12,614 bases of DNA from an uncultured Bacteroides sp. (GTDB taxonomy: Bacteria > Bacteroidota > Bacteroidia > Bacteroidales > Bacteroidaceae): contig URWP01000055.1 of the NCBI GenBank assembly GCA_900551645.1, forward strand, positions 1 through 12,614, in the 5' to 3' direction. Made by a program: the position numbers and the translations under genes. Below are positions 1 through 6,407 of this stretch, one piece after another (position 1 is the stretch's first letter; every line of letters begins with the position of its first letter). The notes under the pieces are model-generated. The model had not been told where the DNA came from and searched no databases. It worked only from the letters and a program-made list of their open reading frames with translations.

Positions 1-45
1 ACACGGTTTTGCAGACCGCTGACTAAGCCACTCATCCAAGGAACC
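1..45 (-). tRNA. tRNA-Cys (GCA), 5' part, cut by the window edge
   Basis: Read on the minus strand, the 45 bases fit standard tRNA numbering without gaps. The acceptor 5' strand is GGTTCCT, followed by T8 and a D-arm with A14. A five-pair anticodon stem GCGGT/ACCGT (one G-U pair) closes the loop CTGCAAA, with anticodon GCA at 34-36, which decodes Cys. The variable loop, T-arm and 3' acceptor strand lie beyond base 1. A Bacteroidetes-type promoter lies about 40 bases upstream, so this gene probably has its own transcript. Identity is firm; the 3' half is not visible. Confidence 0.9.
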
Positions 46-57
46 TTTTTCCTTTCA

Positions 58-78
58 GCAATTGTTTTTCTCAATTGC
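58..78 (-). other. Hairpin at the start of the tRNA-Cys leader
   Basis: GCAATTG (58-64) and CAATTGC (72-78) form a perfect 7-bp inverted repeat around a 7-base loop. The transcription start expected from the promoter at 83-90 is near base 76, so the hairpin would form the very 5' end of the tRNA precursor, about 13 bases before the mature tRNA. It could protect the precursor or affect 5' processing. The role is inferred; only the repeat is seen. Confidence 0.5.
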
Positions 79-82
79 GATG

Positions 83-113
83 CAAAGGTACTGCTTTTTT
101 TTGATTTTGCAAG
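83..113 (-). promoter_or_regulatory. Promoter of tRNA-Cys
   Basis: On the minus strand TACCTTTG (83-90) matches the Bacteroidetes primary sigma -7 consensus TAnnTTTG at all defined positions. CTTG (110-113) matches three of four bases of the -33 TTTG with 19-bp spacing. A- and T-rich runs upstream (about 121-145) could act as an UP-like element. It points at the tRNA-Cys. Confidence 0.75.
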
Positions 114-163
114 ACTTCTGTTGAAAAAAAAGCAGATTTTTTTAACTCATTTGTTTAGAAGAA

Positions 164-205
164 CAGAATCAGCTGAGAATTTGTTGATGATTCCAGCTGA
201 TTCTG
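164..205 (-). terminator. Hairpin terminator of the feo operon
   Basis: CAGAATCAGCTG (164-175) and CAGCTGATTCTG (194-205) form a perfect 12-bp stem. The loop contains a further GAAT/ATTC pairing. It begins 12 bases downstream of the stop codon of the Cys-rich gene. On the minus strand it is followed by only a weak T-rich stretch (TTCTTCT). Position and strength fit the end of the feo transcript. Confidence 0.7.
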
Positions 206-217
206 AATAAATTACCA

Positions 218-403
218 TTATTTGTTGCTTTTGGGCGTTATGCAATCTTTTGTCTTTATCGATTTGGAACAACCAGGGCAGCCACAACCACATCCTGCTG
301 TTTGGCTTCCTTTTCGGAAAAAACGTAGTATATTTCTGCCTACATATAGCAGACACCCTGCTATAATCAATAGGACGATAATGTTTTGTATGTCTATATT
401 CAT
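218..403 (-). CDS. FeoB-associated Cys-rich membrane protein
   Basis: A 61-residue protein with one hydrophobic segment at about residues 8-22, then a basic stretch (GRNILRFFRKGS), a Cys-dense motif GCGCGCPGCSK at about 37-47, and a polar Lys-rich tail. Short proteins with one membrane segment and a CGCGCxGC-like cluster, encoded directly after feoB, form the family known as FeoB-associated Cys-rich membrane proteins. They are thought to assist Fe(II) transport in place of FeoC, though this is not well tested. The gene starts 15 bases after the feoB stop on the same strand and is followed by a terminator hairpin, so it is the last gene of the operon. A 122-codon reading frame covers the same DNA in another phase but resembles nothing. 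Confidence 0.9.
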   Translation of the reverse strand: MNIDIQNIIVLLIIAGCLLYVGRNILRFFRKGSQTAGCGCGCPGCSKSIKTKDCITPKSNK

Positions 404-418
404 AAAATGATATATGTA

Positions 419-2902
419 TTAGTGTATGAATAAAATTCCTACTTGATGGACTATCAGTGCAACTATCCAAGCCAATAGGGTAGTATAACCTGCTGTAAAA
501 GCCGCCCATTTCCAACTACCAGATTCTTGTTTGATGGCCGCCAGGGTAGCAATACAGGGGAAGTAAATCAATACGAACAGCATGTATCCGTATGCTACCA
601 GTGGTGTAATCGGGATACGATCTGCCAGATTGACACTGTCTACTTCTTCCTCATTTGTGTAAAGCACTCCCAGTGTACTTACCACCAGTTCTTTGGCACC
701 TATACCGGAAAGAATACCTATGCCCATCTTCCAGTCGAAACCAAGAGGCTCGATGACTGGTTCAATGGCTTTACCTATCTGACCGATGTATGAGTTTTCC
801 TGTTGTTCGGCTTGAGTCTCATAGTTCCCATGATTTGGATAATAACCCAGGAACCAGATAATAATAGATGCTATCATGATGATACCACCCATCTTTTTCA
901 AATATTGGGCTCCTTTTTCCCAGGTATGTCTGAGAACTGATTTGGCGGTAGGCATTCGATAAGGGGGGAGTTCCATTACAAAAGGAGTGTCATCACCTTT
1001 TACAATGAAACGGGCAAAGATACGTGCCATCAGTACAGCCAGCAGAATTCCGATGGCATAGATGGACAATAGTACCAGGCTTGCTTTACCTGGGAAGAAA
1101 GCTCCAATCATTACCAAATAAATAGGTAGACGGGCGCTGCATGACATTAACGGATTTACCAACATAGTCACCAGACGCGATTTACGGCTTTCAATGATGC
1201 GTGAAGCCATGATAGCTGGTACATTACAGCCAAAACCCATAATCAGTGGAATGAAGGATTTTCCGTGTAATCCCATTTTGTGCATGATTTTGTCCATGAT
1301 AAAGGCTGCACGTGCCATATAGCCGGAGTCCTCCATGATAGAAATAAAAAGGTACAGCAACAGGATGTTTGGCAGAAAGACAATCACACCGCCTACACCA
1401 CCAATGATGCCGTCTACTATCAAATCTTTTATCGGTCCATCCGGTAAAAAAGATTCTGCCAGTACCCCTAGCTTTTCTACCAGCCATTCGATCCCTTGCA
1501 TCGGATAGTCACCCAGTACAAAGGTTCCTTCGAACATGATGTATAAAAAGATAAAGAAGATAGGGAATCCCCAGAAACGATGGGTTACGATACTGTCAAC
1601 GATGCGGGTGAACATCTCTGTATTTTGATGATTATCCGTATAGGTCTCTTTTAATGCACCGGAAATGAAGCCATATTTGGCATTGGTGATGGCTTGTTCA
1701 CTGTCTTCATTGATAGATTCTTTCAGGCGTTGGGCTTCTTTGTCACGTGTCTCTAGAATTTCATGTGCGTTAGGTAAGGAAGCAATAACCCGCTGTTCGA
1801 TGTCTTTATCATTTTCCAGTAGCTTGATGGCTAAGAAGCGGGTTGAATATGTTTGGCGGATACTGCTGTTTTTACTGATTTCCTTTTTCACCTGGTCGAT
1901 ACTGCGTTCCAATTCCGGACCATGGTTGATATGGATATGACGGATAAAAGCTTGCGAAGCGATGTCTCCAGCTTCTTCTCCATGGCTGCCATAGCTGTGA
2001 TCCTGTACATAGGCATCGTGCCATTCTCTTAATTGCCTCAGGGCTTCATTTTGTATTTCTTCTTTCTGTCCCATGAAGTCGGCTCCTTCATACAGCCCGA
2101 TGATGACGTGAAACAAATCCTCGATGCCTTTCCCCGTCCGGCTTACTGTAGGCACCATGGGTACTCCCAATAGGCTGCTCAGGCCTTTAATATCCAATTT
2201 ATTGCCGCTATGTTCCAGTGCATCGTACATATTTAAGGCAATTACCATTCTTACGTTCATATCAATCAGTTGGGTGGTCAGGTAAAGATTCCGTTCCAGA
2301 TTTCCTGCGTCCACTACATTGATAATGACATCCGGTGTCTGTTCGATGATGTGTTTCCTTACATACAGTTCTTCTGGACTGTAAGCCGAAAGCGAATAAG
2401 TACCGGGTAAATCTACTAAACGGAAGTGGTATCCCTGATAATCAAAAAAGCCTTCCTTGGCATCTACGGTTACTCCACTGTAGTTTCCTACATGTTCGTG
2501 GGAGCCGGAAGCAATGTTAAACAATGATGTTTTCCCACAATTGGGGTTTCCTACCAGAGCTACGTTAATGGTACGTCGCTTTCCTTGCGCTATAATTTTC
2601 AGGCGTTCTTCTGATACGGGAATGTTTTCAGTAATGGGGGTCTGATATTCTTCTTCTTGGATAATGTTTCGTGCTTCTTCTTCACTTACTACTTCTATCA
2701 TCTCTGCTTCTTTCCGTCGCAAAGAGATTTCATATCCCATAATCTGGTATTTGATAGGGTCTTTTAACGGAGCATTCAGGATGACTTCTACCGATTTTCC
2801 TTTGATGAATCCCATTTCAATGATACGTCGGCGGAAACCTCCATGTCCTAAAACTTTAATGATGACCCCTTTCTCTCCAGTTTTTAATTCTGATAGTCTC
2901 AT
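419..2902 (-). CDS. feoB: Ferrous iron transporter, FeoA-FeoB fusion
   Basis: An 827-residue inner-membrane Fe(II) transporter. Residues 1-70 are a FeoA (SH3-like) domain; a short acidic linker follows. The FeoB G domain has G1 GNPNCGKT (118-125), G3 DLPG (164-167) and G4 NMYD (224-227). A helical region leads to the polytopic membrane domain, whose two Gate repeats show the conserved Cys motifs GFGCNVPA and MSCSARLP. FeoA and FeoB are separate genes in enterobacteria, while fusions are known in Bacteroidetes, and the extra N-terminal length accounts for the size. The start is the ATG 15 bases after the expected transcription start. The Cys-rich gene follows at 15 bases. All key motifs are intact. 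Iron control is expected, but no clear Fur box overlaps the promoter. Confidence 0.97.
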   Translation of the reverse strand: MRLSELKTGEKGVIIKVLGHGGFRRRIIEMGFIKGKSVEVILNAPLKDPIKYQIMGYEISLRRKEAEMIEVVSEEEARNIIQEEEYQTPITENIPVSEERLKIIAQGKRRTINVALVGNPNCGKTSLFNIASGSHEHVGNYSGVTVDAKEGFFDYQGYHFRLVDLPGTYSLSAYSPEELYVRKHIIEQTPDVIINVVDAGNLERNLYLTTQLIDMNVRMVIALNMYDALEHSGNKLDIKGLSSLLGVPMVPTVSRTGKGIEDLFHVIIGLYEGADFMGQKEEIQNEALRQLREWHDAYVQDHSYGSHGEEAGDIASQAFIRHIHINHGPELERSIDQVKKEISKNSSIRQTYSTRFLAIKLLENDKDIEQRVIASLPNAHEILETRDKEAQRLKESINEDSEQAITNAKYGFISGALKETYTDNHQNTEMFTRIVDSIVTHRFWGFPIFFIFLYIMFEGTFVLGDYPMQGIEWLVEKLGVLAESFLPDGPIKDLIVDGIIGGVGGVIVFLPNILLLYLFISIMEDSGYMARAAFIMDKIMHKMGLHGKSFIPLIMGFGCNVPAIMASRIIESRKSRLVTMLVNPLMSCSARLPIYLVMIGAFFPGKASLVLLSIYAIGILLAVLMARIFARFIVKGDDTPFVMELPPYRMPTAKSVLRHTWEKGAQYLKKMGGIIMIASIIIWFLGYYPNHGNYETQAEQQENSYIGQIGKAIEPVIEPLGFDWKMGIGILSGIGAKELVVSTLGVLYTNEEEVDSVNLADRIPITPLVAYGYMLFVLIYFPCIATLAAIKQESGSWKWAAFTAGYTTLLAWIVALIVHQVGILFIH

Positions 2903-2923
2903 GGTGCTTTATTAATTTTTGCA

Positions 2924-2955
2924 CAAAGATAGAGGTTTCATCACGGCTATGCAAG
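2924..2955 (-). promoter_or_regulatory. Promoter of the feo operon
   Basis: On the minus strand TATCTTTG (2924-2931) is a full match to the Bacteroidetes -7 consensus TAnnTTTG. CTTG (2952-2955) matches three of four bases of TTTG at 20-bp spacing. Transcription would start near base 2917 and give a leader of about 15 bases before the feoB ATG. Confidence 0.75.
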
Positions 2956-3094
2956 CTATTTAGACTGTTTTTAAATAAAAAGATTCCTCTGATGGTATGA
3001 TCATGTATTCAGATGAAAAATTTTTTATTCTCAAATTGCTATTTTCCCCTCTTCCTCCCAACCGGCAGCAGTTTGGCTTATTTGCTGTTTTTTG

Positions 3095-3110
3095 TCTGAT
3101 AATTATCAGA
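3095..3110. promoter_or_regulatory. Perfect 16-bp palindrome, possible operator
   Basis: TCTGATAATTATCAGA is a perfect palindrome between the recombinase stop codon and the feoB promoter, about 140 bp upstream of that promoter. Its core GATAATTATC resembles a compact Fur box (GATAAT and ATTATC half-sites) but lacks the usual spacer base. It could instead fold as a weak hairpin after the recombinase gene, but no T-run follows on the minus strand. The palindrome is seen; the function is open. Confidence 0.4.
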
Positions 3111-3132
3111 TTTACAGATAACTATGACCCAT

Positions 3133-4341
3133 TCAGATGGAATTCAATATTAGATGATTAGCCTTGTCTATTGTTGTAGAATCCAATGAAGCCAGATAAA
3201 TTCGTGTAGTATTTTCTGAATCGTGGCCCATAGCTTCACTGATTACTGATAAGGATATGTTTTTGCTCCAGGCTATACTTGCCCATGCATGGCGTGCCAC
3301 ATACATGGTCAGCGGAATAGAAACCTCCAACCGCTCACCGATTATCTTTAGATTTTTGTTGATGGAATGAGCAACACTCTTGTATTGTCTTCTGTCGTCT
3401 GATTCCAAATCCCTAATGACAGGAAGCAAGTAAGGACTTTTTGGAATATTATACTTATTGATGATGCCTTGCATGACCTTTTCCCATTTGATATTGAGGC
3501 GTTGACCGGTCTTTTTTCGCCGATAACTCAGAATTCCTCTGTTCAAGTCTTTTTTCTTGAGGTAGGCCATATCAATGAAAGACATTCCACGTGTATAGAA
3601 ACTGAACAGGAACATATCGCGGGCATAATCCATGGCTGGATATGCGCTTAGGTCAAGCTCTTTGATTTTTCGGATGACATTTAATGGTACGGCACGTTTT
3701 ACTGTCTTTTCAATACCCGTATATACATACCTGAATGGGAAACGTTGTTCAGTGAGTTCTGCGGCTACGGCGCGGTTATAGATGGCTCGGAGGTTACGGA
3801 GATAATATGAAGTACTGTTCGGACATAACCCGGTTGATTTCAGGTAAGATTCATATGCCATCATCAGATTCGTATCCAGATCTTCCAGCAGAACTTCTCT
3901 ATATTTACGGAAGCGCATGAAACTGTTCAAAGTAGTTGTATAGGTCTCTGCGGTACGCGATTTGCCTATTTGGCTTAATTGATCGATAAGTTTTCCTGTG
4001 AAAGAAAAGAAACCGTTTGAATCAGATATGGAACGGAATAATCGGACCACTTCATCGGAAGTGTATTCACTATCTTTTGCTTCCAGACTTGAAATAATTT
4101 TATTTAGTTTTTGTGTATCTGTTTCAATTCGTTTCTTTAAATCTGCCAGATAGGTTTTTCTCCGCTCATTCCTGTAGATAGGATAGTCGGAAAAAAGATT
4201 TTCCCATTCATCTGAAAACACTTTATAACCTATTCTAATTTGTCTTGTAATTCGTTTGTGAATTACCTGATAGAATAATGTACCTTCTTTTGTATAGACG
4301 GAAGAAGGACGGAACTTGATTTTGATAGTTGCCATAAGCAT
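3133..4341 (-). CDS. Tyrosine-type site-specific recombinase (integrase family)
   Basis: A 402-residue protein with the layout usual for Bacteroides integrases: an N-terminal arm-type DNA-binding domain (about 4-95), a SAM-like core-binding domain (about 110-205, including the RTAETYTTTLNSF region) and a catalytic domain (about 215-400). Catalytic residues visible are R251 (YTRGMSFIDMAYL), a Lys near 276-277 (RRKKTG), R350 (MYVARHAWAS), H373 (GHDSENTT) and the nucleophile Y382 (RIYLA). The first His of the HxxR box is replaced, as is common in this group. The true start may be the third codon (MATIKIKF), which fits relatives better. No phage or conjugation genes adjoin it, so it is either a remnant or a stand-alone DNA-inversion enzyme. 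No long inverted-repeat pair was found nearby by eye. Confidence 0.92.
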   Translation of the reverse strand: MLMATIKIKFRPSSVYTKEGTLFYQVIHKRITRQIRIGYKVFSDEWENLFSDYPIYRNERRKTYLADLKKRIETDTQKLNKIISSLEAKDSEYTSDEVVRLFRSISDSNGFFSFTGKLIDQLSQIGKSRTAETYTTTLNSFMRFRKYREVLLEDLDTNLMMAYESYLKSTGLCPNSTSYYLRNLRAIYNRAVAAELTEQRFPFRYVYTGIEKTVKRAVPLNVIRKIKELDLSAYPAMDYARDMFLFSFYTRGMSFIDMAYLKKKDLNRGILSYRRKKTGQRLNIKWEKVMQGIINKYNIPKSPYLLPVIRDLESDDRRQYKSVAHSINKNLKIIGERLEVSIPLTMYVARHAWASIAWSKNISLSVISEAMGHDSENTTRIYLASLDSTTIDKANHLILNSI

Positions 4342-4594
4342 TTAATTTTTAGGTTGTTAATAAGAAGACACGCAGAAAATATTTCTTTTGAATATGCAGA
4401 TGGAATGAAATGATAGTTTCAGTCATCCGGTAAAGATATTTTTAGAAATAGTATCTGCATGGCGTACAAATAAAGACAAAGGATTGTCCATAAGAAAACG
4501 GATAGAACCCTTCCTCTTTACCTTTTAACAACTTTTACATTGTGCTCATCTTTTCAGTATATAGTGTCAGTTTCGGAAAATTACTGAAATGGTA

Positions 4595-4619
4595 TACTAT
4601 AAATTTTCGGTTTATAGTA
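4595..4619. repeat. Inverted repeat overlapping the sulfatase promoter -33 region
   Basis: TACTATAAA (4595-4603) and TTTATAGTA (4611-4619) are perfect 9-bp inverted repeats separated by TTTTCGG. The loop carries the position where the -33 element of the promoter at 4627-4634 should be. Such placement suits a repressor operator. A second inverted pair (TTTCAGTA/TACTGAAA) lies directly upstream. Function is inferred from position only. Confidence 0.45.
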
Positions 4620-4634
4620 AAATCTGTATTTTTG
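4604..4634 (+). promoter_or_regulatory. Putative promoter of the sulfatase operon
   Basis: TATTTTTG (4627-4634) fits TAnnTTTG. The -33 position at 19-bp spacing reads TTTT (4604-4607), three of four matches. It is the best -7 match seen upstream of the sulfatase genes. It implies a start near 4641 and a leader of about 275 bases. The weak -33 and the overlapping inverted repeat suggest a regulated promoter. Confidence 0.5.
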
Positions 4635-4728
4635 TATCGTCGAGAGTTTCCCTATCGAGAGAGTTGCATATTTTCTGCTGAGATAGTTCTTCAAGTATCC
4701 GTGGTATGAGGACATATACTTGTCTGAT

Positions 4729-4875
4729 AAAATACGAATGATGAAAAAATTGTCTGATTTTGTTTTACAGATAGCAGGAAGCTGGTAAGAAGACTTTTTG
4801 ATGTTGTTGCCTGAACTGATATTATATGAAAATACGAATATGAAGAAATTTATTCAGGTTTTGGAATCTCTATAA
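4729..4875 (+). repeat. Duplicated start region with two mini-ORFs in the sulfatase leader
   Basis: AAAATACGAAT occurs at 4729-4739 and again at 4829-4839, exactly 100 bases apart. Each copy runs into an ATG and similar codons: MMKKLSDFVLQIAGSW (4738-4788) and MKKFIQVLESL (4840-4875). Both lie between the putative promoter and the sulfatase start. They could be leader peptides or remnants of a duplicated gene start. TTGTCTGAT is also repeated (4720, 4750). Translation is not shown by the sequence. Confidence 0.35.
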
Positions 4876-4917
4876 CAAATTATTCATGAAAACAGAAAAC
4901 CATTAAAGAGTAATACA

Positions 4918-6389
4918 ATGAAAAATGTAAGTGTAATATGTTCGGCTTCTTTAGCAGCTTTGTTGCTGGGAAGTTGTCAGAAAGAAGAGCCGATAAATCC
5001 AAATATCTTGTTTATCCTGGTAGATGATATGCAGAGTGATGCTATAGCTTCATTAGGAAATAAGGATACGTATACTCCGCATATTGATGGATTGATGGAT
5101 TGATGGATAGCGGAATGGTGTTTACCCGCACTTATACTAATGGGGCATTATGTGGGGCACTTTCTATGCCAAGTCGTGCCATGCTCATGACTGGACGCGG
5201 AGTTTTTGGTGTACAGAGTGATGGAATGAAAATTCCTGCATCACAGGTAACACTTCCGGAGTATTTGAGGCATAATGGTTACCGTACTTTCGCTACCGGT
5301 AAGTGGCATGCCGATTATGCTTCGTTTGCTCGTTCTTTCAGTGAAGGTGACAATATCTTTTTTGGTGGAATGCATCCGTATGAGCAGAATGGGCATTGTA
5401 ATCCCCGTCTGCATCATTTTGACCCAACGGGGAAATATGACGAAGCACCTTTCGTAGGACAGGATTTCTCCTCAAAAATGTTTGCAGATGCGGCTAATGA
5501 GGTTTTTCGGAGGACAGAAAAAGACAAGACTCCATTTATGGCTTTTGTATCGTTCACTTCACCGCATGATCCACGTAATGTACTTCCTGATTACGGTAAG
5601 AAATATGTTCCGTCCGAATTGTCTGTCCCTGCCAATTTCTTACCGGAACATCCTTTCGACAACGGGGAGCTTACTGTACGCGATGAAATGGTGCTTCCGG
5701 CTCCACGTACAGCAGTTCAATTGCAGAATGAATTGGCCTTGTATTATGGCATGGTGAGTGAGGTAGATGTACAGATAGGTAGAGTAATGGATGCTTTGAA
5801 GGCGGCAGGTAAGCTGGAACATACAATCATCGTATTTGCTTCAGACAATGGGTTGGCGATGGGGCAGAACGGGCTGATAGGCAAGCAGAGTCTGTATGAT
5901 CATAGTGTAGGAGTGCCGATGGCTATTGTTGTCCCTGGAAAAACGGTCCGGAAGGGAAGGTCCGATGCGTTGTGTTATCTGTATGATCTGTATCCTACTT
6001 TGTGTGAATTGGCAGGGTTTGATATACCAGAGTCTGTGACTGGCAAATCATTGCTTCCGGTATTGAAAGGGGAGAAGGCACAGGTTCGTAATGATTTGTT
6101 TCTGGCCTACTCAAATCAGCAGCGAGGTATCATTTCAGGAAAATACAAGTACATCATTTATAACGTAGAAGGAAAAATCACAGAACAGTTGTTCGATTTG
6201 GAAAAAGATCCGGGAGAGTTGACAAATTTGGTTACAGAACTGCCGGAAAAAAAACAGGAACTGCATAATCTGTTGATGAAACGTATGGAAGAAAACCGTG
6301 ACTTCTGTGATTTGAAGAACCCGTTGTGGTGGAAGGATGGCCATAAATTGACATGGGACGAACTGATAAATCTGTATATTTATGAATGA
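4918..6389 (+). pseudogene. Ser-type sulfatase lipoprotein, interrupted by an octamer-repeat frameshift
   Basis: A formylglycine-dependent sulfatase of the S1 (alkaline-phosphatase fold) type, split into two frames. The first piece (4918-5103) has a lipoprotein signal (LLGSC, Cys20) and the metal ligands VDDMQ (Asp36, Asp37), and stops at TGA 5101-5103. The second (from 5100 or 5103 to 6389) holds the rest. Numbered on the joined protein, these are the modification motif LSMPSRAMLMTGR with Ser80, GKWH (Lys126, His128), SPHD (His214), ASDNG (Asp307, Asn308) and GKQ (Lys320). The break is a third copy of ATTGATGG; deleting one copy yields a single 487-residue protein reading TPHIDGLMDSGMVFTRTYTN, typical for the family. 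The gene heads an operon with a second sulfatase 18 bases downstream. The substrate is unknown. As written it should be inactive, since the second piece lacks the export signal and the Asp pair. Confidence 0.88.
5083..5106 (+). repeat. Three tandem copies of ATTGATGG inside the sulfatase gene
   Basis: The octamer occurs at 5083-5090, 5091-5098 and 5099-5106, followed by a partial AT. Because 8 is not a multiple of 3, each gain or loss of a unit shifts the frame. Two copies keep the sulfatase open; three, as here, lead to TGA at 5101-5103. Five copies would also restore the frame. Tandem repeats of this kind can change length by slipped-strand mispairing. Confidence 0.93.
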
Positions 6390-6407
6390 CGTGAAAAATA
6401 AATTGTT

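Larger units (their letters stand above)
4342..4917. other. 576-bp gene-free region between recombinase and sulfatase genes
   Basis: This AT-rich divergent region lacks any gene of normal size. It holds several short inverted repeats: ATGCAGAT/ATCTGCAT at 4394-4401 and 4453-4460, TTTCAGTA/TACTGAAA at 4552-4559 and 4582-4589, and a 9-bp pair at 4595-4619. It also holds a plausible plus-strand promoter (-7 at 4627-4634), TCGAGAG twice just downstream of it (4640, 4655), and two similar mini-ORFs. A weak minus-strand -7 (TATCTTTA, about 4431-4438) could serve the recombinase. The sulfatase leader would be about 275 bases, long enough for leader control. Confidence 0.5.

Noticed and set aside
147..515. 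Minus-strand 122-codon frame across the feoB end and the Cys-rich gene
   Set aside because: It overlaps two recognised genes in another phase, has no family signature and begins inside feoB.
4394..4460. Inverted pair ATGCAGAT/ATCTGCAT as ends of an invertible promoter
   Set aside because: Only 8 bp with a 51-bp interval and no extension of either arm; too short to separate from chance in AT-rich DNA.
5083..5110. Programmed ribosomal frameshift at the sulfatase break
   Set aside because: No slippery heptamer or downstream pseudoknot is evident, and the shift equals exactly one extra 8-base repeat, so slippage of DNA explains it better.
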